Positions 8,619 through 17,233 of a stretch of 64,000 nucleotides of DNA are shown here, piece by piece; within the stretch, counting starts at the first letter, position 1, and every line of letters begins with the position of its first letter. The stretch spans positions 1 through 64,000 of the forward strand of contig URPL01000006.1 of assembly GCA_900549725.1 (NCBI GenBank), given 5' to 3'. This stretch comes from an uncultured Eubacteriales bacterium (GTDB lineage: Bacteria > Bacillota > Clostridia > Oscillospirales > CAG-272). A program made the translations under genes and the position numbers. Below the pieces are notes generated by a model. The model saw nothing but the letters and a program-made list of their open reading frames with translations. It ran no database searches and was not told where the DNA came from.

Positions 8619-10709
8619 TCAGTCGGCGGTGATTTCCTCGGTGCGGTAAATGAATTTCACCGTGCTTTCCATCGCGTCGCCGCCGTTTTCCCCGCTGAAG
8701 GAGCGATATTGCTCGGCAGCCGCCGAAACTGCGCGGAAACGCTCGGCAAGCTTTTCAATGCCGCCTGCCGCCTCCGTTAACTTCTGCACGCCCTCTTCAT
8801 CAAACTGTCCAAGCCCCTGATACAGGGTGTTTGCGCCGTCGCGCAGAGCGCGGATGCCGCTCTTGAGTGCGGGAACCGCGTCGCGCAGCTCTTTTGCGCC
8901 GCCCGCCAAAGTGCCCATACCGTCCTTGAAGGCGTCCGTTCCGGCAAGCAACGCGAGCGCACCGGCGCTGAGCTTTTCGGCGCCGCTCTTTGCACTGTCA
9001 ACGCCGGCGGTATAATCGCGCAGCCCGGTATAAAATGCGTCATATTGCAAAAGCTGCTCAAGCGCCGCGTCAATCTGCACCTTTGCCTGCGCCTTCGCGC
9101 TTGCCAGGCAAACGCCGTTTACAAGCGCCTTTCCCTGCTCGCTCTGTGCGCTCTGTGCCTTTGCGGCATAAGCGGCAGCGTCGGCGGCAACGGCTGCGGC
9201 AGCCTCAAGATACTCGCTTGGGTCGCCGCCCTGCGGCGTGAGGGAAACGGCAATGGCAAATACAATCTGCTCCTGCGTGCCTTGCGGATACTGCGCGGCA
9301 ACGGTCTGATACAGCACCGCATGCGAAAGCAGCGAGGAGAGCGTTTGTGCGGCGCTTTCTTCGGAGGCACCGCCCGCCATTGCTTCGCAAAGGATGAATT
9401 TTGCCGTCTCATACTGTGCCTGCGGCACGCCCAGCGACGCAAGCTTTTCCTCCATGGTCTTCTGTGCCGCTGCGACCAGGGCTGCCTGCTGTGCGGCACT
9501 TGGCGTGTCGACAAGCGCTCCGAGCACATCCTTATAGTTTTCAATCGTCAGCGCATCAATCGGCGCAATGGCATTTACCTTTTCTTCCACAGCGGAAAGC
9601 AATGTCTGATAAACCTGTTTTGCGCCTGCATTGAGCTCATCATTCTTGCTCATCAAAAGACCGAGCCCGTCGGAAAGCTCCGCGGCGCCGCTGCTGATCT
9701 GCCCGCTCGCCACATTGAGTTTGACGGAATTCTGCCGCAGGGTGTCCGCGCCGTTTGCCAGCGCTTCAACGCCGCCCGCAAGCGTATCGGATTTTTGCAG
9801 CAGCGTGCACAGCCCGTCATACAGCGCGGAGGAGCCGTCCAGCAGCGCCTTCATGGCGTCGTTCAGCTGCGCAAGGGAAGCTTTCAGCTGATCCGCCTCG
9901 GCAAATTTTTCATCATCCAACGCGGAAAAAACGGAGCTTGTCGCAAGGGTGAAGGTGTTGCCAAGAGCAAAGGAGGTTGTGTCCGCTTCGATCTCAACCG
10001 TCTGCGGCAATGTGTATTTTTCCGTATCCAGCTGCAAATCTTCTTCCAGCCCCGGGAATGCAACGCCGACCACGGCGAAGCGGCTGCCGTCATTGACAAG
10101 CTTTCCGCCGCTGACGCTGACATTGGAAAAAACATCGCCGTCCAGCAAAACGCCAGTGAGCATGGCAAAGGGCACATGAACCGTTTCCTTTGCGCCGTTT
10201 ACCGTAACCGTTGCGCTTGTGCGGTTCTCATAGGAGAAGCGGATCTTGACATGACCGCTCTTGCCCGCAAGCTCATCGGCGGTAATATTTTTGCCGTCCA
10301 GCTCGTACGAAACCGCAATGCCGACCGGCAGCTCCTCTTTGGATTCACCGCGCAGATATACATCCTCGCCTTTGGTTTCCCAAACGCGCATGCCGTCCTC
10401 ATTGAGTGTATAAACCGCATCGCCTTTGGTAGGGCGCACATTGTCAAGCTTGCCGTTTTCCGTGACGGTTGCGGCGCCCTGCGGATTTTGGATCCAGTCG
10501 CTGACAATAATTTTCTCCGTGCTGCCGTCCGCCCCTGCAAGCACATAAACCGTTTCGTCCTTTTTCAGCACGGCAGCCGTTTCCTTTTGAATTTCTTCCT
10601 GCTCGCTGCTGCTCTTTTCGCCGCCGAGCGCCAGCACGCCGACCACGCTGCCGCAAAGCAGCACCGCACACAACGCGGCGGATACAATTTTCAAAGCCTT
10701 GTGTTTCAT
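8619..10709 (-). CDS. YhgE/Pip-like secreted or membrane-anchored coiled protein
   Basis: A 696-residue protein with an N-terminal signal or anchor segment (residues 7-28, ALKIVSAALCAVLLCGSVVGVL). The last 400 residues are alanine-rich helix with many repeats of the type LxxGxxxLxxGAxxL, for example SDTLAGGVEALANGADTL and GTLAGGAKELRDAVPALKSG. This pattern is typical of YhgE/Pip-type proteins encoded beside MMPL transporters in Firmicutes. No C-terminal membrane bundle is seen, unlike full-length YhgE, so it may be a periplasm-facing partner. It follows the MMPL gene by 30 bases and shares its operon. Its biochemical role is unknown. Confidence 0.75.
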   Translation of the reverse strand: MKHKALKIVSAALCAVLLCGSVVGVLALGGEKSSSEQEEIQKETAAVLKKDETVYVLAGADGSTEKIIVSDWIQNPQGAATVTENGKLDNVRPTKGDAVYTLNEDGMRVWETKGEDVYLRGESKEELPVGIAVSYELDGKNITADELAGKSGHVKIRFSYENRTSATVTVNGAKETVHVPFAMLTGVLLDGDVFSNVSVSGGKLVNDGSRFAVVGVAFPGLEEDLQLDTEKYTLPQTVEIEADTTSFALGNTFTLATSSVFSALDDEKFAEADQLKASLAQLNDAMKALLDGSSALYDGLCTLLQKSDTLAGGVEALANGADTLRQNSVKLNVASGQISSGAAELSDGLGLLMSKNDELNAGAKQVYQTLLSAVEEKVNAIAPIDALTIENYKDVLGALVDTPSAAQQAALVAAAQKTMEEKLASLGVPQAQYETAKFILCEAMAGGASEESAAQTLSSLLSHAVLYQTVAAQYPQGTQEQIVFAIAVSLTPQGGDPSEYLEAAAAVAADAAAYAAKAQSAQSEQGKALVNGVCLASAKAQAKVQIDAALEQLLQYDAFYTGLRDYTAGVDSAKSGAEKLSAGALALLAGTDAFKDGMGTLAGGAKELRDAVPALKSGIRALRDGANTLYQGLGQFDEEGVQKLTEAAGGIEKLAERFRAVSAAAEQYRSFSGENGGDAMESTVKFIYRTEEITAD

Positions 10710-10739
10710 TGTCTTTTCACCTTTCCAAACCGAATTTTT

Positions 10740-12818
10740 TCAGTTGTGTTTTCCGATATGCGCCATGCCGAGCGTTGTTTTGCAGATCACTTTATCGCAA
10801 AGCAGCAAAAGCGCGGGCAGCATAAAGATCACGCAGACCATACTCACAACGGCGCCGCGTGCCATCAGCATGCACATTGCGCTGATAATATCAATATCGG
10901 AATACAGGGCGACGCCGAATGTCGCTGCAAAAAGCCCCATGCCGCTGACAATGATGGAGGGTACGGAACTTGCCAGCGCCACGGTCACAGCCCCACGCTT
11001 GTCCTTGCCGGCAATGCGCTCCGCTTTGTAGCGTGTCGTCATAAGAATTGCGTAGTCCACCGTTGCGCCGAGCTGAATGGTGCTGATGCAGATCGGTGCG
11101 ATAAAGGGCAGCGATTGCCCAAGATAATGCGGCAGCCCAAGATTGATGAAAATGGCAAGCTCGATCACCGCAATCAGGATAAACGGAAGCGTGATGCTGC
11201 GTTCAACCAGGAGGATGATCACAAAAATCGCCGCGATGGAAACCGCATTGACCACCCGGAAGTCGCGGTCGGTCGTTTCGATCATATCCTTCATGCAGGG
11301 CGCTTCGCCGATGAGCATGCCGCCCTCATCATATTTTTTGAGAATGGCATTCAGCGCGTTGACCTGTTCGTTTACCGCGTCGCTTGCCACCTTATATTCG
11401 GAATTGATCAGCAAAAGCTCCCAATTCTCGCTCACCAGGGTATCCCTCAGGCGCTGCGGCAGAATTTCTTTCGGCACCTCGGAGCCGAGCACGCTTTCAA
11501 GGCCGAGCACATATTTCACGCCATCGACCTCTTCCATTTCGTCGATCATGCGGCGTACACTCGTATCGTCCAGCGAAGCATCCACAAGCACCATATGCGT
11601 AGATGCGATGTCAAAATCCTCGGAGAGCTTTGAGTTTGCGATCACATAACCGATATCCTGCGGCAGGCATTGCCCCATATCGTAATACACTTCATCATTC
11701 GTTTTGGAATAGCCGTAATAGGCGCCCGGAATCAAAAGCGCGAAAATCACCAAAAATACCGGGAACACCTTCACCGCGCCGCGCGCGAACTTTTCCGCAT
11801 TCGGAATCAGGGCGCGGTGCTTCGTTTTTTGCAGCGGGCGATCCAAAATCAGAATCAGCGCAGGCAGCACCGTCACACAGCCGAGCACCCCGAGCACAAC
11901 GCCCTTGGCCATGACAATACCGAGGTCCCGCCCAAGCGTAAAGCTCATAAAGCAAAGCGCCGCAAAGCCCGCAACCGTTGTGATTGAGGACCCAATCACG
12001 CTTGTGAGCGTATTATGGATGGCATACGCCATTGCCTCTTTCGGGTCATCATGCAGTTCTCTCTGTTCGTTATAGCTATGCCACAAAAAGATGGAATAAT
12101 CCATTGTCACGGCGAGCTGCAGCACGGCGCTGAGCGCCTTTGTAATGTAAGAAATTTCTCCGAAGAAATAGTTTGTTCCCAGGTTGAGCACGATCATCAT
12201 GCCGATGGACGCCAAAAACACAAACGGGACCAGCCAGCCGTCCAAAAGCGCGATCATCGCAATGCAGGCGCACAGCACCGCAAGCCCGACATAAATCGGC
12301 TCTTCCTTTTCGCAAAGATCCTTCAAATCCGTCACAAGCGCGGACATGCCGCAAACAAAGCATTGCTGCCCTGCAATGGAGCGGATCTGTCGAATGGCGT
12401 CCATGGTGGCATCCGCAGAGGTGGCGCTGTCGAAAAACACGGCGATCATCGTCGCATGGTCCGTATTGAACGCATCATAGATTTTCTGCGGCAAAAGCTC
12501 CATTGGAATCATCCCGTCACTCAGGGACGAAAACCACAAAACCGTATCTACATGCTCCACCGTTTTGAACCTGTCGCACAGGTTTGCAACCTCGTTCTCC
12601 GGCATATCCTCTACGATCACGAACGAAAACGCGCCCTTATTGAATTCCTGCAAAAGGGCATCCTGCCCGATGACCGTATCCATATCCTCCGGCAGATAGT
12701 CCAGCATATCATAGTTGATGCGCGTGCCTATCATGCCGAACACCGCGGGTATCATCAGCAAAACGGCAAGCACCAAAATCGGCACGCGCCATTTCACCAC
12801 CGCTTTTGAAAAGCCCAT
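10740..12818 (-). CDS. MMPL/RND-superfamily exporter
   Basis: A 692-residue membrane protein in two repeats, each with one membrane helix, a large outer loop and a five-helix bundle. Both repeats keep the Asp-Tyr pair of proton-driven MmpL proteins: VTMDYSIFLWHSY in the first half and ATVDYAILMTTRY in the second. GSSITTVAGFAALCFM is the usual sterol-sensing-like segment. Such proteins export lipids, peptides or drugs. The neighbours (TetR regulator, DUF308 protein, YhgE-like protein) suggest a regulated export module; the substrate cannot be told from sequence. AGAGAGG lies before the ATG. Confidence 0.92.
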   Translation of the reverse strand: MGFSKAVVKWRVPILVLAVLLMIPAVFGMIGTRINYDMLDYLPEDMDTVIGQDALLQEFNKGAFSFVIVEDMPENEVANLCDRFKTVEHVDTVLWFSSLSDGMIPMELLPQKIYDAFNTDHATMIAVFFDSATSADATMDAIRQIRSIAGQQCFVCGMSALVTDLKDLCEKEEPIYVGLAVLCACIAMIALLDGWLVPFVFLASIGMMIVLNLGTNYFFGEISYITKALSAVLQLAVTMDYSIFLWHSYNEQRELHDDPKEAMAYAIHNTLTSVIGSSITTVAGFAALCFMSFTLGRDLGIVMAKGVVLGVLGCVTVLPALILILDRPLQKTKHRALIPNAEKFARGAVKVFPVFLVIFALLIPGAYYGYSKTNDEVYYDMGQCLPQDIGYVIANSKLSEDFDIASTHMVLVDASLDDTSVRRMIDEMEEVDGVKYVLGLESVLGSEVPKEILPQRLRDTLVSENWELLLINSEYKVASDAVNEQVNALNAILKKYDEGGMLIGEAPCMKDMIETTDRDFRVVNAVSIAAIFVIILLVERSITLPFILIAVIELAIFINLGLPHYLGQSLPFIAPICISTIQLGATVDYAILMTTRYKAERIAGKDKRGAVTVALASSVPSIIVSGMGLFAATFGVALYSDIDIISAMCMLMARGAVVSMVCVIFMLPALLLLCDKVICKTTLGMAHIGKHN

Positions 12819-12853
12819 GTTCTTTTTCCTCTCTTTCTGTTTTTCGGAATGTT

Positions 12854-13447
12854 TTACGGCTCGTCAAACTCCGCGTCCACAATGTCCGGCTTTTGATTTT
12901 TCACGATTTTCACAGTGCACAAAACCGTACACAGATTGAGCAGCGCCTCACAGACAAGCGAAATGCCGACAAATACCGTGAGCACTTCGGTGCTCTGTGC
13001 CGGATAAAGCAACAGCAAAAGCCCGGAGAGCGCGGTCAGAGCGGCGATGCAAAGAATCGCCCACCAGGGGCGAATGCCGAAACGGCGCGCATCTGCGGCG
13101 ATCTGAATTTTAAACAGGCCGTCCGCCAAAATGGCGAGCCCCGTCGTTGCGCAGAAAAAGCGCAAAAGCTCGGTGGAGCGAAGCAGAAGCACTGCCCCGA
13201 GCACGATGCAAAGCACGCCGTATGCAAGATCATATTGGTATGCCAGACGATAAAGATCTTTGGAAAAAAAACCGCCGAGCTTTGCAATTCCGAACAAAAT
13301 GAACAGCACCCCGAGCACCCTTCCCGCCGTACGGATGGAGCCCGTCGGATGCACCGCAAGATAGATACCGAACGCGCCGAGCAGCACGCTTGCGGCAATA
13401 TAGCCGATTTTTGCAAGACGCATCGGCGTCGGTTTTCGCATTGTCAT
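12854..13447 (-). CDS. DUF308/HdeD-family membrane protein
   Basis: A 197-residue protein with six hydrophobic segments arranged in pairs and the repeated pattern GxxLGAxGIYLAVHP / GVLFILFGIAKL, as in HdeD-type (DUF308) proteins. A short acidic tail ends in AEFDEP. Function is unknown; HdeD in enterobacteria is linked to acid resistance. A GTG at 13459 is in frame but overlaps the AAAGGGG ribosome site, so the ATG at 13447 is used. It is the first gene of the unit with the MMPL and YhgE-like genes and lies downstream of tetR on the same strand. Confidence 0.8.
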   Translation of the reverse strand: MTMRKPTPMRLAKIGYIAASVLLGAFGIYLAVHPTGSIRTAGRVLGVLFILFGIAKLGGFFSKDLYRLAYQYDLAYGVLCIVLGAVLLLRSTELLRFFCATTGLAILADGLFKIQIAADARRFGIRPWWAILCIAALTALSGLLLLLYPAQSTEVLTVFVGISLVCEALLNLCTVLCTVKIVKNQKPDIVDAEFDEP

Positions 13448-13504
13448 ATCCGTAAACACCCCTTTGCTTTTCCAATGTCATGATGCAGTATACCGTCTGC
13501 AGGC

Positions 13505-13533
13505 AAAAAAGAAAACGGACAGTTCCCTGTCCG
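13505..13533 (-). terminator. Terminator downstream of the TetR gene
   Basis: CGGACAG and CTGTCCG arms (7 bp) with a 4-base loop. On the minus strand the second arm is followed by TTTTCTTTTTT. Confidence 0.85.
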
Positions 13534-13544
13534 CTGACAAAAAC

Positions 13545-13570
13545 TTGGGCAAACGATACCGTTTGCCCAA
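13545..13570. promoter_or_regulatory. 26-bp perfect palindrome between tetR and the exporter operon (operator or second terminator)
   Basis: Eleven-base arms TTGGGCAAACG (13545-13555) and CGTTTGCCCAA (13560-13570) around ATAC. On the minus strand GTTTTTG follows, so it could be a second terminator. Its perfect symmetry and position before the genes likely controlled by the TetR protein also fit an operator. Confidence 0.5.
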
Positions 13571-13596
13571 AAAGTACGATATGAAATTTTGCCGGG

Positions 13597-14160
13597 TCAT
13601 GCTCCCGCCTCCACGCTGCGACGGATCAGCTGCGCCGCCATGCCGCGGCACAGCTCCGTGATGCGCAGAAGATCGGAAACGGCGTCCTGCTGCATGCCCT
13701 CCTCCAGCCATTCGATAATCAGCCCGAACAGCGCGCATTTGATAAAGCGCGCTAAGATTTTTCGGTCGCTTTCGGGCATCTGTTCCTCCCGAAAAGCGGT
13801 ATTGACATATGTATTCACCGCATATTCACAGATGCGGAACAGCTCTTTTTCAAACAGATCACGCTTGACGGAATGATAAATATGGTATACGGCGCGCTTA
13901 TTCTCCATTGCGCGGGAACAAGCGACGGAAAAGCATTCCTCCAGAGTATCAATGGTCGGATGCTCACGAATGATGGTTTCGGTCTGCTCTGCAATAATCT
14001 CTTCGATCAGCGCCGGAATATCCTGAAAATGATAATAAAACGAATTTCGGTTGATGCCGCAATCCTCCACAATATCGCGCACGCTGATTTTGGAAAGCGG
14101 GCGCTCATTGAGCAGCTTGATAAACGAAGCCTTGATTGCGCGGGCTGTAAAATTCGCCAC
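13597..14160 (-). CDS. TetR-family transcriptional regulator
   Basis: A 187-residue protein. The N-terminal helix-turn-helix is clear: KISVRDIVEDCGINRNSFYYHFQDI split over helices 2 to 4, residues about 22-47. The C-terminal ligand-binding part is helical with no recognisable ligand motif. The start is a GTG at 14160 with AAAGGAG eight bases upstream. It lies upstream of the DUF308-MMPL-YhgE genes on the same strand and divergent from rhaD; the export genes are the more likely targets because TetR proteins commonly control adjacent efflux genes. Confidence 0.93.
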   Translation of the reverse strand: MANFTARAIKASFIKLLNERPLSKISVRDIVEDCGINRNSFYYHFQDIPALIEEIIAEQTETIIREHPTIDTLEECFSVACSRAMENKRAVYHIYHSVKRDLFEKELFRICEYAVNTYVNTAFREEQMPESDRKILARFIKCALFGLIIEWLEEGMQQDAVSDLLRITELCRGMAAQLIRRSVEAGA

Positions 14161-14193
14161 GATTCAAACTCCTTTCTGTCATCCATCGCCGTT

Positions 14194-14222
14194 ATTCTAC
14201 CATATCGGCACAGATTTTGCAA
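14194..14222 (-). promoter_or_regulatory. Predicted promoter of the TetR gene
   Basis: On the minus strand: TTGCAA (14222-14217), 17 bases, TAGAAT (14199-14194), then the AAAGGAG ribosome site and GTG start. Confidence 0.75.
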
Positions 14223-14256
14223 GAGCAAAGAAACCGCATAAAAAACGGGGAAAAAC

Positions 14257-14285
14257 TTGACAGTCAAATAGCCCTGTGCTACAAT
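14257..14285 (+). promoter_or_regulatory. Predicted strong promoter of rhaD
   Basis: Perfect TTGACA at 14257-14262, 17 bases, TACAAT at 14280-14285. The -35 is inside a short dyad, TTGAC-A-GTCAA (14257-14267). It is divergent from the tetR promoter, with 34 bases between the two -35 boxes. Confidence 0.88.
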
Positions 14286-14327
14286 AGCAGTAATCGAAAA
14301 ATGAGAAAAAAGGACGGCACCAGACAT

Positions 14328-15155
14328 ATGAAAGACATCTTTTCGGCCCCCTTTGTCACCGAAATGCGCAAAACGACCGCGAATATGTATCGCCAGGGTT
14401 GGGACGAGCGCAACGGCGGCAACATCAGCTACCTGCTTGATACAAACGAGGTTGCTGAATATCTTGATACGGACCGTGTAATCCGCACAATCCCCACCGG
14501 ATTTGAGGCAAAGCCGCTCATCGGCAAGATCTTCATCGTAACCGGAACGGGCAAATATTTCAAAAACGTTATGGAGGACCCGGAAAAAAACCTCGGCATT
14601 GTGCGCATTGCTCAGGACGGACAGACAGCAGATCTTTTGTGGGGACTCAATGACGGCGGCTCTTTTACATCCGAATTTCCCGCGCATATGATGAGCCACA
14701 TGGCGCGCCTTTCGGTCAACCCCGAAAACCGCATCATCATGCACACCCATCCGACCTATACGCTTGCCATGACCCATGTGCACGAGCTGGACGATGCGAA
14801 ATTCACACACACCCTTTGGGAGATGTGCAGCGAATCCATCGTCGTCTTCCCGGACGGCATCGGCGTTTTGCCCTGGATGCTGTGCGGCACGAATGAAATA
14901 GGCATGGCGACCGCGGAAAAAATGAAGGAATATCGCCTTGTGATCTGGGCGCTGCACGGTATTTACGGTGCAGGCAAGGATATGGATGAAACCTTTGGTC
15001 TGATCGAAACGGTGGAAAAGGCAGCGCAGCTTTATATGCTTGCTGCCTCCGTGGGCAGAAAAAACACTATCACGGAGGAGCAGCTTTTGCAGTTGGTCGA
15101 ACGGTATGATCTGAAAAATTACAGACGCGACTTTTTTGTCGGCGACGGCAGATAA
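14328..15155 (+). CDS. rhaD: Rhamnulose-1-phosphate aldolase
   Basis: Zinc-dependent class II aldolase that splits L-rhamnulose 1-phosphate into dihydroxyacetone phosphate and L-lactaldehyde in the cytoplasm. Its 275 residues match the usual 274. Seen are the N-terminal GWDERNGGNISY, the zinc motif MHTHPTYTLAM, and the third zinc histidine in WALHGIYGAGKDMDE. The ATG at 14328 follows AAAAAGGAC; an in-frame ATG at 14301 has no ribosome site and lies within about ten bases of the predicted transcript start. No rhaA, rhaB or transporter gene is adjacent, so it stands alone with its own promoter and terminator. Confidence 0.94.
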   Translation: MKDIFSAPFVTEMRKTTANMYRQGWDERNGGNISYLLDTNEVAEYLDTDRVIRTIPTGFEAKPLIGKIFIVTGTGKYFKNVMEDPEKNLGIVRIAQDGQTADLLWGLNDGGSFTSEFPAHMMSHMARLSVNPENRIIMHTHPTYTLAMTHVHELDDAKFTHTLWEMCSESIVVFPDGIGVLPWMLCGTNEIGMATAEKMKEYRLVIWALHGIYGAGKDMDETFGLIETVEKAAQLYMLAASVGRKNTITEEQLLQLVERYDLKNYRRDFFVGDGR

Positions 15156-15163
15156 CAAAAACG

Positions 15164-15199
15164 AAAAGCGGAGAGGCAAGCAGCCTTTCCGCTTTTTTG
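15164..15199 (+). terminator. Terminator of rhaD
   Basis: AAAAGCGGA and TCCGCTTTT arms with inner AGGC/GCCT pairing and a T tail, starting nine bases after the stop. Confidence 0.88.
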
Positions 15200-15287
15200 T
15201 GCATTTGCACGCCGAAATGCGCAGCGGCATATACTGTGACCAAAGGCGAAGCTTTTTCGCCGCAACAAAAAGGCACGGTGATTTTGA

Positions 15288-15953
15288 ATGTTTGTAACAA
15301 AGCCCTATGACCGCTTGCATGCGCAGGAATATGCGCTTGCTTTTGCACTTGAGCGCAATGCCCTGTTCTCCGATTATACGGGTTTCGGCGGTGACTGCAC
15401 CAATTTTGTCTCGCAATGTCTTTTGGCGGGCTGCTGCGAAATGAACTACACGCCGACCTACGGTTGGTATTACATCTCTCCCGAAGAGCGCGCCCCCGCC
15501 TGGACGGGCGTGCAATATCTTTATAATTTTCTGACGCAAAACACTGCGACCGGCCCCTTTGCAAAAGAGGTCCGTGCATCCGAGGCGGAGCTTTGCGATG
15601 TGGTACAGCTCGGAAATCGCTCCGTCGGCTTTTATCATACCCTGATCATCACGGGCTTTGAACGCAATACCTTCCTCGTCTCGGCGCACAGCGACGACGC
15701 GCGTAACCGCCCCTTAAGCAGCTACAATTATCAGCGCATCCGTTTTCTGCACATTGAGGGGGTGCGCTTTGAAATGCCCTCTGCGGAAAATTGCTTTACG
15801 GCACTGATGCAGCAGCAAAGTATTTTGGCGGAAAACGCCGCCGACGGTGCAGAAGCGTCAACAGAGGAAGAGGCGGAGATGGGGGTGCCTCCTGTGCCGC
15901 TGCAGCTGGAGCCGGAATCGGAAGAGCTGCGAAAGGACAGCGACCGGACTTGA
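15288..15953 (+). CDS. Amidase-domain (CHAP/NlpC-like, Amidase_6) protein
   Basis: A 221-residue protein resembling the putative amidase domain family (Amidase_6). The motif YTGFGGDCTNFVSQCLLAG at residues about 31-48 has the likely catalytic cysteine, and a histidine in VGFYHTLIITG comes about 75 residues later; HSDDARNRPLSSY is typical of the family. No signal peptide is seen, so it may act on the mother-cell or cytoplasmic side or be exported another way. The last 45 residues are acidic and probably disordered. The upstream gene is rhaD (terminated); the downstream DUF3048 gene has its own promoter starting inside this stop codon. Confidence 0.82.
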   Translation: MFVTKPYDRLHAQEYALAFALERNALFSDYTGFGGDCTNFVSQCLLAGCCEMNYTPTYGWYYISPEERAPAWTGVQYLYNFLTQNTATGPFAKEVRASEAELCDVVQLGNRSVGFYHTLIITGFERNTFLVSAHSDDARNRPLSSYNYQRIRFLHIEGVRFEMPSAENCFTALMQQQSILAENAADGAEASTEEEAEMGVPPVPLQLEPESEELRKDSDRT

Positions 15954-15978
15954 CAAAAACCGCTTGCGCGTGTACAAT
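15950..15978 (+). promoter_or_regulatory. Predicted promoter of the DUF3048 lipoprotein gene
   Basis: TTGACA at 15950-15955 contains the TGA stop of the amidase gene; 17 bases later comes TACAAT at 15973-15978. A GC-rich hairpin with arms AGGGGCTGC and GCAGCCCCT (15979-16012) starts directly after the -10 and would span the transcript start. Confidence 0.85.
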
Positions 15979-16066
15979 AGGGGCTGCCGAAAGCTTTTGC
16001 TTTTGCAGCCCCTATATCGTATTTGAAAGTATTTGAAACCAAGCATCAAAAAGAAAGGTGATTTTC

Positions 16067-17176
16067 ATGAATTTTAAAAAAGCAAAATTTGCATGCCGCC
16101 TTGTGTGCATGCTGTTGGCGCTGCTGATGGCAGCCCTGCCTCTGAGCGCCTGCAAAAAGCAGGAGCCAAACGACCCCGTCGACAGCCATGAAAGCAGCGA
16201 TTCCTCGCAAAGCAGCGCCGCGGATTCCACCGCCGCCCCCGCAAAGGATGTCTATTATAATGTGCTGAGCGGCGAGGAATGCTCCAAGGAGCAAGCATCC
16301 GTGCGCCCGCTCGCCGTCATGATCAATAATATTTCCGCTTCCCTGCCGCAGGTCGGGCTTTCCAAAGCCGATATTATTTACGAATGCGAAGCGGAGGGCA
16401 CCATCACGCGTCTGCTTGCCGTATTTTCGCATTATGCGGATATTACCGAGGCGATCGGCTCCATCCGTTCTTCCCGTGAATATTTCATTGATTTTGCGGC
16501 TAACCATGATGCCATTTATATTCATGCCGGCGGCAGCACCGAGGCATACAAGCAGCTTGCCTCCCGCAAGATCGACCATATTGACGGGCTTTCTTCAAAC
16601 GCCTTCTATCGCGATAAAAACCGCCGCGCCATGGGCATGGCAGTGGAGCACACCCTGGTCTCCACGGGCGAAAAGCTTGCAAATGCCGTTAAGGAGAAAG
16701 GCTTCCGCCAGCAGCTGAGCGACGGCTATACCGCCCCGTTCCTTTTCGCGCATAACGGCAAGGTAACGCCGGGTACGGGCGATGCAAAAAATATCTCCAC
16801 CAAATATTCCACCTTCCAGTATTCCGGCTTCAATTATGACGAAAAAACCGGAAAATATCTGCGCACGGAATTCGGCAAACCCCATGTGGATGCCAATACG
16901 GGCGAGCAGCTCTCCTTTGAAAATGTGATCATCATTTTCTGCAAGTATACATATACGGGCGATGCCAAAAACCACATCATGGTCGATACCGTCGGCAGCG
17001 GCGAGGGCTATTGGTGCAGCAACGGCAAATATGAAAAAATCTCCTGGAGCAAAACCTCTCAGGATACCCCAATGGCACTGAAAGACGCAAAGGGCAACCC
17101 TCTCACCGTCAATGAGGGCAAGAGCTTTATCACCGTGATGGATACGGCGGATTACGCAACCGTTACATTGAACTGA
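16067..17176 (+). CDS. DUF3048-domain (YerB-like) lipoprotein
   Basis: A 369-residue secreted lipoprotein. The signal peptide (residues 1-28) ends in LPLSAC with the lipid-modified Cys29, followed by a Ser/Asp-rich linker. The rest matches DUF3048 proteins such as Bacillus YerB: RPLAVMINNISASLPQVGLSKADIIYE, then SIRSSREYFIDFA, and GEGYWCSNGKYEKISW near the end. Function is unknown. The ATG at 16067 follows GAAAGGTG; a GTG at 16058 overlaps that site and is rejected. It has its own promoter and a convergent neighbour. Confidence 0.9.
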   Translation: MNFKKAKFACRLVCMLLALLMAALPLSACKKQEPNDPVDSHESSDSSQSSAADSTAAPAKDVYYNVLSGEECSKEQASVRPLAVMINNISASLPQVGLSKADIIYECEAEGTITRLLAVFSHYADITEAIGSIRSSREYFIDFAANHDAIYIHAGGSTEAYKQLASRKIDHIDGLSSNAFYRDKNRRAMGMAVEHTLVSTGEKLANAVKEKGFRQQLSDGYTAPFLFAHNGKVTPGTGDAKNISTKYSTFQYSGFNYDEKTGKYLRTEFGKPHVDANTGEQLSFENVIIIFCKYTYTGDAKNHIMVDTVGSGEGYWCSNGKYEKISWSKTSQDTPMALKDAKGNPLTVNEGKSFITVMDTADYATVTLN

Positions 17177-17195
17177 TTTTTCAAAATGCAAATTT

Positions 17196-17233
17196 GCAGC
17201 CCCGATGCAAGGACATTCCTTCATCGGGGCTGC
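17196..17233. terminator. Bidirectional hairpin shared by the DUF3048 and YpeB-like genes
   Basis: Perfect 12-base arms, GCAGCCCCGATG (17196-17207) and CATCGGGGCTGC (17222-17233). The second arm includes the stop and last codons of the minus-strand gene. T runs are short, so efficiency is uncertain. Confidence 0.6.

Noticed and set aside
9045..11633. Long plus-strand open frame (862 codons) opposite the YhgE-like and MMPL genes
   Set aside because: It is a GC-bias shadow: Cys/His/Arg-rich, no domain, no ribosome site, and it spans two well-supported genes and their boundary.
14301..14327. Alternative upstream ATG for rhaD
   Set aside because: No ribosome site, within ten bases of the predicted transcript start, and extends beyond the family N-terminus.
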